DNA of 14,152 bases, from assembly GCA_015229045.1 (NCBI GenBank), contig JADGCJ010000083.1, positions 1 through 14,152 of the forward strand, read 5' to 3'. The notes beneath the pieces are model-generated. The model had not been told where the DNA came from. It was given only the letters and a program-made list of their open reading frames with translations, and did no database searches. Of the stretch, positions 6,848 to 12,216 are shown piece by piece. The position numbers were made by a program, and so were the translations under genes. The stretch is from Magnetococcales bacterium (GTDB lineage: Bacteria; Pseudomonadota; Magnetococcia; Magnetococcales; DC0425bin3). How positions within the stretch are numbered: position 1 is the stretch's first letter; the number at the start of each line of letters is the position of its first letter.

Positions 6848-7777
6848 CTATTTTTTCAGCACCATCTCGCCCCCGAGCCGCTGGCATTGTTCCTTGGCGA
6901 AATGGAGAAACTCCTCCACCGCCTTGGTGCGGAACTTCTGCTTTTGGTAGACGAAATTGATGCGCCGTTTCATGGCGACACCCTTGACCCGCTTTACCAC
7001 CAGACTGGTCAGGGCGAGTTCTTTCTGCAAAGAGGCCATGGAGACGATGCTGATACCCACACCACCTTCCACCGCCCCCTTGATGGACTCGGTCGAGCCG
7101 AGTTCCAGCACCACGTTGAGCTGTTCATAAGGCAAGCCGGCCTTACCCAGAAATTCGGTGATAACAGCCCGGGTTCCGGAGCCTTCTTCACGGGAGACAA
7201 AGGGATACTCCCGCATATGGGCGATGGTGAGTTCTTCATACTCGGCAAGAGGATGGTTGCGCGGCATAATGACCACCAGTTCGTCTTCGGTGCAGGGCGA
7301 GATGGTGACGTTCTTGTTGCGCACCGGCCCTTCCACCAGACCCACGTCGATGGTGGCGTCTTCGAGCTTACGAATGACAAGGCGGGTGTTGTGGATGGTC
7401 AGCCGAATCTGCACGCTGGGAAATTGAGAATGGTAAATTGATAAAATCTTCGGCATCAAATATTCGCCGATCGTCGTCGAAGCCCCCAGTTTGACCACGC
7501 CTTTCGTGACCCCGGTCATCTCATTGATGGCTTTTTCCGTTTCGCGGTAAAGCTCCAGAATGCGTTCGGCATAGGTGAAAACCACCTGTCCCGCATCCGT
7601 CAGGGAGATTCGGTTGTGGTGGCGGTCAAACAACCGGGTGTTGAAATGTTCCTCCAACTGCCGGATCTGAAACGTTACGGCGGGCTGGGTCAAATAGAGT
7701 TCTTCAGCGGCCCGGGTAAAAGAAAGATGTTTGGCCACGGCATAAAAAACCCGTAACCTGGTGTCCGAAAAGCTCAT
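6848..7777 (-). CDS. LysR-family transcriptional regulator, CysR/YeiE-like group
   Basis: A 309-residue LysR regulator of standard length. The winged helix-turn-helix occupies about residues 5-64, with LSFTRAAEELYLTQPAVTFQ seen as LSFTRAAEEL and LTQPAVTFQIRQLEE (18-43). The effector domain opens with LGASTTIGEYLMP (97-109), continues with VGLVEGPV (145-152) and EDELVVI (164-170), and has the loop SREEGSGTRAV (195-205). This set is typical of the group annotated CysR/YeiE or selenium-associated LysR, and unlike CbbR or OxyR. The natural ligand may be a small anion such as sulfite, but that is only family inference. AGGGGGTG immediately upstream supports the ATG at 7777. It is transcribed divergently from the HAD gene across 231 bases holding several inverted repeats, a plausible site for auto-regulation or control of that neighbour. 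Confidence 0.92.
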   Translation of the reverse strand: MSFSDTRLRVFYAVAKHLSFTRAAEELYLTQPAVTFQIRQLEEHFNTRLFDRHHNRISLTDAGQVVFTYAERILELYRETEKAINEMTGVTKGVVKLGASTTIGEYLMPKILSIYHSQFPSVQIRLTIHNTRLVIRKLEDATIDVGLVEGPVRNKNVTISPCTEDELVVIMPRNHPLAEYEELTIAHMREYPFVSREEGSGTRAVITEFLGKAGLPYEQLNVVLELGSTESIKGAVEGGVGISIVSMASLQKELALTSLVVKRVKGVAMKRRINFVYQKQKFRTKAVEEFLHFAKEQCQRLGGEMVLKK

Positions 7778-7802
7778 TGCATCACCCCCTTGACATCACG
7801 TG

Positions 7803-7910
7803 CTTAAGATTTGCCAATCATCGGCTGGCGCAGTAGACTGCCCGATTATTGGGCAGTTGTTTTCCGGTTGCCGCAGTGCCATCCTGCGGGCTCTCCCTTT
7901 CCATCTTAAG
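7803..7910. promoter_or_regulatory. Structured divergent intergenic region (three nested or adjacent inverted repeats)
   Basis: CTTAAGAT (7803-7810) and ATCTTAAG (7903-7910) are perfect inverted copies enclosing two perfect hairpins: ACTGCCC-N7-GGGCAGT (7837-7857) and CCGCAG-N7-CTGCGG (7871-7889). A weaker GCCA/TGGC pair lies at about 7813-7829. The enclosed arrangement could fold as a branched RNA, or the pieces could be separate operators for the divergent LysR regulator. I do not recognise a known riboswitch or a tRNA in it. Confidence 0.4.
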
Positions 7911-8008
7911 AATTTTTATGCCCATACATGGATTTTTACAATATGTTTTCGTGATAGACAAGAGATTCCTTATTCAGAGATATAAAAAAGTCGAAGAGGT
8001 GAAAGTCG

Positions 8009-8977
8009 ATGTCCGCCAAGCCGCCCCTCACGGATCTGTCTCTGCTGGAGTTGATGTATGACAGCTATCGCCCGGAACTGGTGGAGGCGGGGAGAAGTGA
8101 TCGCCTGACCAGGGGGGGGATGCAGCACCGGGAGGATTTTATCCGCTTGGCGGAAGGCTATGATCTGGTGTTGCTGGATGCCTACGGGGTATTGAATCGA
8201 GGCAGTGAAGCCATTCCGGGAGTGGGGGCCACGTTGCGGGCTTTGCGGACGGCGGGATGCCCGTTTCGTGTGGTATCCAACAATGCTTCCCAGGCACCGG
8301 CAAAGTTGTTGGGCAAAATGAGGCGGTTGGGTTTGGAGGTCGAGGCCGAGGAGCTGGTGACCTCCGGCATGGTTGTAGCGCAATGGTGGCCCACATCGTG
8401 GTTGTATGGGCGGCCTTATTATCTGGTGGGTACCGAGGAGAGTCGGGAGGCCTATGGGCCCGAGGCGCAACGGTTGCAGGTCAACCATCCGACCTCGGGG
8501 CGCTGGTCGCTGATGGATGCGGAATGGATCTTGTGTTGCAGCAACCGGGACTATTACGGCGGGCCGCAGCAGCGGGAGGTGGAGGTATTGCTGCAGAGCA
8601 AAGGGGAGGATTTTCCGGTGGTGCTGGCCAATCCCGACATGGTGGCTCCTTTGGCCGACGGGGGGCTGGATCCGGTGGCGGGGTATACGGCGGCTGAGTG
8701 GGCGCGATGGCATAAAGTGGAGCGTATCGGTTTGGGCAAACCCTTTCCGGCGATCTTCGAACTGGCGTTGCGGAAGTTTCCGGGTGTGGAGCCTTCGCGT
8801 TGTCTGATGGTGGGGGATACGCTGGAAACAGATATTCTGGGTGGCCTTGTAGCGGGCATGGCAACCTGTCTGGTGCTTTCCGGCTCCTTGGCGGGGTGTT
8901 CCGAACCGATTGAAGCGCGCTGCCGGAGACGGGGCATCCATCCTGATTACGTGATGAACTCCATCGGTTGCGAATGA
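8009..8977 (+). CDS. HAD-superfamily class IIA hydrolase-like protein (DxY variant)
   Basis: A 322-residue protein with the class IIA HAD layout, as in NagD and phosphoglycolate phosphatase. Motif I is LLDAYGVLNRG, motif II VVSNNAS (S90), motif III GKPFPAIF (K244), and motif IV VGDTLETDILGG (D270, D275). The nucleophile D57 is kept, but the general acid two residues on (normally Asp in DxD) is Y59. A related substitution (Trp) occurs in a HAD-IIA subfamily of unknown function with a DVWGVL motif, so this is probably that subfamily and not a damaged gene. Substrate unknown; phosphatase activity may be low or altered. About 50 residues precede motif I, longer than usual. GAGGTG at 7996-8001 supports the ATG. 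Divergent from lysR, and followed by a repeat-rich gap. Confidence 0.85.
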   Translation: MSAKPPLTDLSLLELMYDSYRPELVEAGRSDRLTRGGMQHREDFIRLAEGYDLVLLDAYGVLNRGSEAIPGVGATLRALRTAGCPFRVVSNNASQAPAKLLGKMRRLGLEVEAEELVTSGMVVAQWWPTSWLYGRPYYLVGTEESREAYGPEAQRLQVNHPTSGRWSLMDAEWILCCSNRDYYGGPQQREVEVLLQSKGEDFPVVLANPDMVAPLADGGLDPVAGYTAAEWARWHKVERIGLGKPFPAIFELALRKFPGVEPSRCLMVGDTLETDILGGLVAGMATCLVLSGSLAGCSEPIEARCRRRGIHPDYVMNSIGCE

Positions 8978-8992
8978 TCTGTTTCGCAATAT

Positions 8993-9028
8993 GGGGGATC
9001 ATCCCTGCGGAACCCCTGCTTGCTGAAC
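8993..9028. repeat. GC-rich palindromic repeat after the HAD gene
   Basis: GGGGGATCATCCC, GCGGAACCCCTG and CTGAAC line up with the segment at 3139-3175 (GGTGGATATCCCT, CCGGAACCCC, CTGAAC), so both belong to one dispersed family. It begins 15 bases after the HAD stop, but no U-tract follows. Confidence 0.55.
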
Positions 9029-9091
9029 TATTGCCGAATCGTAACTATTCAGATAAACGGGGGTTCGGGGGGGGATTATCCACCCCGACGG

Positions 9092-9124
9092 GTCCAGGGC
9101 AGCGCCCTGGGACTCTTCTTTTTG
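9092..9124 (+). terminator. Terminator-like hairpin A
   Basis: CCAGGGC (9094-9100) pairs with GCCCTGG (9104-9110) around a three-base loop and is flanked by GTC/GAC; a T-rich run (TCTTCTTTTTG) follows. It resembles a rho-independent terminator about 115 bases after the HAD gene and may end its transcript. Confidence 0.5.
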
Positions 9125-9144
9125 TTGTTGACGTTCAATCCCAT

Positions 9145-9178
9145 GGGGTCCAGGGGGCACCCCTGGGACTTTTCCTTT
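9145..9178 (+). terminator. Terminator-like hairpin B, near copy of A
   Basis: CCAGGGG (9150-9156) pairs with CCCCTGG (9160-9166) around GCA, with GGGT before and GGACTTTTCCTTT after. Its flanks (GGGTCCAGGG and CTGGGACT) repeat those of hairpin A, so the two are tandem copies of one motif. Confidence 0.45.
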
Positions 9179-9257
9179 CGCCGTTGACTTCGTCATATCG
9201 CGCTGCGCGGGATCCTGAATAGTTACAGAAAAATTACGCATTCCAAAGTGGACGCGG

Positions 9258-9305
9258 TATATCTTTTAAGTATCAAAAAAAGAAAACGTTCTATCCTTTG
9301 GCTTT
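9258..9305 (+). repeat. Solo copy of the AT-rich dispersed repeat
   Basis: The core 9265-9304 matches the 6736-6775 arm (read in reverse) at 38 of 40 positions, differing at ACG for ATG and GGCTT for GACTT. It lies in the non-coding gap before the TULIP-like gene with no inverted partner nearby. From here to about 9710 (9306-9710) I see no convincing gene: only a 42-codon hydrophobic frame at 9325-9453 without a ribosome site. Confidence 0.8.
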
Positions 9306-9711
9306 CAATTCCTTCTCTACGTAAATGGCCCGCTTCTATTTCCTTACAGTTTTACAATTGGTTTACTTTACTGTTTTGTGTGTCGCTGGTCCCTCCGAAG
9401 TTCCATGGTATTTTGGCATCTCAGTTTGTCCTCTACCCGTTTCAGGATTGTGAAGACGGCGGGTATGCTCGTTGTTCAGTCGGTTGATTTAACGGTAACG
9501 GGATCCGCTGTTCCTGGTTTGGCTGAGGTGGTAAACCGGGCAACAGTATATATAAAGCTATAAACAACTCTCGGAAAACAATACATCGCTTTTAACCGTA
9601 TCGATTCGCTGCATAAAATATAAAAAGGAATTTCATAAGATGCCCATAATAAATTGTTTAAAGTCAAACTCTCCGATTTCGGCGAACTTATCAGAAAAAA
9701 ATTAAGAGCGG

Positions 9712-9738
9712 TTGTCAGATGATAGTCACCGGTATAAA
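9712..9738 (+). promoter_or_regulatory. Candidate promoter of the TULIP-like gene
   Basis: TTGTCA (9712-9717) and TATAAA (9733-9738) are separated by 15 bases, shorter than optimal, about 54 bases before the start codon. The -10 hexamer is good and the location is right. Confidence 0.4.
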
Positions 9739-9791
9739 TTAGGATCCAAGACCGTAACCGTCATCAAATGAACCATATAGGGGGAATGATC

Positions 9792-10457
9792 ATGAGTGTA
9801 ACCGATACGTTGAATTCCTTGCTGCAAAAATTGTTGCCCGCTATCAACCTGGCGCTGCCAACGATCATCAAAACGGAAGGGCTCGACCCCCTGGCAACCG
9901 TGGTATCCGGTTCGGACACCCTGGGAAAGATAAACCTGGGCATATGCAAAGCCTCCGCGAAGGCCTCCTACTCGATCACCAACATGACCGGGCTTTCGGG
10001 CATGGTTGTCAACAGCCTGACGTTGTTGACCGTGGCTTCGAGCGATAACCTGTCCAACGTGACCGGGACATTGTCGTATGCCGTGTCCGATGGCACCACG
10101 TTGTCGGCGAAGGTTTCGGGCAAGATCAAGGCGGGGTGCGGGGGGATTTCGGACAGTGAGAGCATTTCCGGCACGGTAAGCGCGAAAGGGGTGACCGGTA
10201 CCGGCACCGCCACCTTTGCCGCGGATTTGACCGGCACCGGCTGTCTGACCAAGGTGGTTCTTGACGACCTCAATTTGAACTACAGCGACGTGGATGTTCA
10301 CATCGACGGTCTCGGGGTCTTCAATGAGTTCCTGGCTCCGCTGGTCGACGCAATCGACGATCTTTTTGGCAGTTACATCAAGAACTCCCTTTCCGGTGTG
10401 GTGGAGAAGGCTCTGGATGATCTGCTGGATGACGAGATGCCATTCTGCCTGAGCTGA
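9792..10457 (+). CDS. Hypothetical protein, possibly TULIP-fold (JHBP / mite-allergen-like)
   Basis: A 221-residue protein I cannot assign with certainty. Start 9792 is chosen because AGGGGGA (9779-9785) sits six bases before it; the earlier ATGs at 9768 and 9786 lie upstream of or against that site. It opens with an amphipathic helix (about 4-28) ending in IIKTEGLDPL, then has a long run of Thr/Ser/Gly-rich alternating strands (45-150) including ITNMTGLSGM, and closes with DVDVHIDGLGVFNEFL and a second long acidic amphipathic helix (180-214). Helix, curved sheet and C-terminal helix, with a GLDPL turn and a TGLS segment, recall the single-TULIP lipid-binding proteins (juvenile-hormone-binding, Der p 7-like). 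That is pattern recognition only. Four cysteines (51, 116, 151, 219) suggest disulfides and export, yet no standard signal peptide is seen. It stands alone with its own promoter and terminator. Confidence 0.6.
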   Translation: MSVTDTLNSLLQKLLPAINLALPTIIKTEGLDPLATVVSGSDTLGKINLGICKASAKASYSITNMTGLSGMVVNSLTLLTVASSDNLSNVTGTLSYAVSDGTTLSAKVSGKIKAGCGGISDSESISGTVSAKGVTGTGTATFAADLTGTGCLTKVVLDDLNLNYSDVDVHIDGLGVFNEFLAPLVDAIDDLFGSYIKNSLSGVVEKALDDLLDDEMPFCLS

Positions 10458-10472
10458 TTTGGCAAGAGAGAT

Positions 10473-10501
10473 CCCGAGGGGGAGACCCCTCGGGCATTTT
10501 T
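10473..10501 (+). terminator. Rho-independent terminator of the TULIP-like gene
   Basis: CCCGAGGGG (10473-10481) pairs perfectly with CCCCTCGGG (10486-10494) around GAGA, followed by CATTTTT. It lies 15 bases after the stop and just before the end of the convergent TPR gene. Confidence 0.92.
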
Positions 10502-10503
10502 CG

Positions 10504-12108
10504 CTATGGCGATTGCAGAAGGGATTTGGCTTTCTGCAAGTATTCCACGCACTCCTCGTGGAGATCGTTGTTCTCCTCACATTGGGGCATGGCGGTTTCA
10601 AGGACGTTGACGGCCTTTTCCAGACTTGCTTTGTCGTGGTTGAGTTTACCGAGTTCCAGCAGCGCCCTTCCCAGCTTGTGTTGAATTTTAACCTGAGTGA
10701 TACCGCCACGTATTGTTTGCGGTATTTCCAGAAGAGTTTGATAAGTGGTTACGGCTTCCAGCAAGGGTTCGGCTTCCTCGGCATCCTGGCCGAGTCTGAT
10801 CAAGTCGAGGCCCAGATTGTAGTGGGCCCTTGCCCAATTTTCCGGTAGGCGTTTCAGGGTCCACTCCTTGAGGGCTTCCCGGCCGGTTGCGATGGCTTTC
10901 CGCAGGGTGCTGAGGCTGTGTTTCCGTCTGGCCAGCGTGGCCTGGGTTTGGCTGAATTCGTTTTGTATTTCGGCCCAAAGGAACGGGGCTCTTTCCTGGT
11001 TGTATTCGCCGAGGAGCTGCTGGTAGATCTGGGTGCCCAGGTCAAAGAAATAGGTTCCGGAGTCTCGGTTTCCGAGGTAGTAATAGAGATCTGCCAACTG
11101 GAGTTGTGTCCGGGCCCAGGAGTAGGGATATCTTTCTCTGGTATAGATCTTCAGGGCCTCCTTGTAGGCCAGAGCGGCGCGTTGCAGGGTTTCGAAGCCC
11201 TGGTCGTTTTCCAGGATGCCGAAGTGTTTCAGAAGTTCGCCGAGTTGGACTTGATGGGCGGCCCAATCGGTGGATGTGCGGTTTTTGCTTCGTATCGGCA
11301 GGGCCTCTTTGTGGGTGGTGAGGGCCAGTCGCAGTGTTTCGGCATCTTTTATGAGCAGACCCAGTGTTTCGAGGGTATCTCCCAGCTCTTCCTGGTTTTC
11401 GGCCCACTCTTCCTCGTTTTTCTCACGGGGGTTGAGGGTGAGCCATTCGCGATGCAGGGTGACGGCTTGTTCCAGGGCGTTTCGATCGTTGTGTCGCAGG
11501 CCTTGATTGTTCCAGGCCGATTGTTCCCGATTCAGCCAGAGGGTGTAGTGTTTATGCTCCTTGTCGGGCAGGAGTTGTCTGGCTTGTTGGAAGAGGGAGG
11601 CGGCATGGGTGTATTGGAAGCGGGTATTGGCGAGATCGGCCTGGAAGGCCAGGATCGGGGCCAGGTTGGCGGGGTCGTCTTTCAGGGTGATTGCGGCGTT
11701 GGCCAGCAGGGAATCGGCTTCCGGGAAGTTGAGGGTGGTGAGGGCGTTTTTGACCGATTCGCGCAGGGTGGGAATTTCCGGGAGGTTTTGGATGCGTTCC
11801 AGGTGCATGGGGTAGCGTTGGGCGAAATCGAGGGTCAGGACGAACCAGTGTTTCGTGGCGATTTGGCTATCGCGCAGCAGGGTTCGGAGGGTGGGCAGGG
11901 CATTATGGGGCAGGCCCAGGTGGGTTTCTTCCTGGTGGAAGGTGGTTTGTTGTTCGGGGGTGAGTTGGTCCCAGGGGATATCCCGGGAATCGAGGAGGAG
12001 GCGGCTGCCGGCGGGGGTCAGCAGGTCCGGGACGGGAGTAGCCGCAGCCTGGCAGATGCCGAGGGTGAAGAGGCTGAAGAGGATGGTGAGGAGCTGACGG
12101 TAGATCAT
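10504..12108 (-). CDS. Exported TPR-repeat protein 1
   Basis: A 534-residue protein with a signal peptide (MIYRQLLTILFSLFTLGICQAA, seen as basic MIYR plus hydrophobic 6-18, cleavage near AAA at 21-23). Residues 47-106 (DQLTPEQQ...HLGLPHNAL...) match a module also found in the neighbouring gene. A helical middle follows, then degenerate TPR-like units marked by tryptophans W235, W282, W331, W378 and W425, spaced 47-49 residues apart and each starting WAxxQxxLG or a variant. TPR superhelices bind partner proteins or peptides; no enzymatic domain is present. The ATG at 12108 is chosen over one at 12147 because the latter would add 13 residues encoded inside a dispersed repeat ahead of the signal peptide. 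It is probably a diverged paralogue of the next gene, 108 bases upstream. Function unknown. Confidence 0.85.
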   Translation of the reverse strand: MIYRQLLTILFSLFTLGICQAAATPVPDLLTPAGSRLLLDSRDIPWDQLTPEQQTTFHQEETHLGLPHNALPTLRTLLRDSQIATKHWFVLTLDFAQRYPMHLERIQNLPEIPTLRESVKNALTTLNFPEADSLLANAAITLKDDPANLAPILAFQADLANTRFQYTHAASLFQQARQLLPDKEHKHYTLWLNREQSAWNNQGLRHNDRNALEQAVTLHREWLTLNPREKNEEEWAENQEELGDTLETLGLLIKDAETLRLALTTHKEALPIRSKNRTSTDWAAHQVQLGELLKHFGILENDQGFETLQRAALAYKEALKIYTRERYPYSWARTQLQLADLYYYLGNRDSGTYFFDLGTQIYQQLLGEYNQERAPFLWAEIQNEFSQTQATLARRKHSLSTLRKAIATGREALKEWTLKRLPENWARAHYNLGLDLIRLGQDAEEAEPLLEAVTTYQTLLEIPQTIRGGITQVKIQHKLGRALLELGKLNHDKASLEKAVNVLETAMPQCEENNDLHEECVEYLQKAKSLLQSP

Positions 12109-12113
12109 GTTTA

Positions 12114-12176
12114 TTTTGCCTTTCAATATGTATCCTTTAACTATCAAAAAAAGAAAATGTTCTAATCCTTTGACGT
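12114..12176 (+). repeat. Copy of the AT-rich dispersed repeat between the two TPR genes
   Basis: TTTTGCCTTT, AATATGTATCC and the core with the A7 run, GAAAATGTTCTA and TCCTTTGACG match the left arm at 6629-6690, including the TTTTGCC lead-in. Differences are C for G in TTTAAC and one extra A. It fills most of the gap between the TPR genes, so it forms part of the leader of TPR gene 1 (read on the opposite strand) and could affect its expression. Confidence 0.82.
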
Positions 12177-12216
12177 GCTTTTTCGGCCCTTATAAAACGT
12201 ATCATAAAGTCCCGTA

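Larger units (their letters stand above)
9041..9226. repeat. 186-bp element bounded by a perfect 12-bp inverted repeat (MITE-like)
   Basis: GTAACTATTCAG (9041-9052) and CTGAATAGTTAC (9215-9226) are exact inverted copies. Between them lie a G-rich segment related to the 3132 palindrome (opposite orientation, about 9059-9086) and two similar hairpins, at 9092-9113 and 9145-9169. No transposase fragment is seen and no target-site duplication is obvious. The layout suggests a non-autonomous element or a remnant carrying outward-facing terminators. Confidence 0.6.

Noticed and set aside
7803..7910. tRNA or known riboswitch in the lysR-HAD gap
   Set aside because: No T-loop GTTCGA signature, no CCA-adjacent acceptor stem, and no conserved boxes of cobalamin, TPP, FMN, glycine or guanidine switches that I can match.
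9325..9453. A 42-codon hydrophobic open frame resembling a signal peptide
   Set aside because: No Shine-Dalgarno sequence, no similarity I recognise, and short hydrophobic frames are common in T-rich non-coding DNA.
9640..9705. A 21-codon frame after AAAAAGGA
   Set aside because: The ribosome-like site is suggestive but distant (11 bases), and the peptide has no distinguishing feature, so it cannot be separated from chance.
10918..12165. A 415-codon open frame antisense to TPR gene 1
   Set aside because: It is a shadow of the TPR gene, which has a signal peptide and repeating tryptophan-spaced units; the antisense protein is a low-complexity Gly/Glu/Val-rich product.
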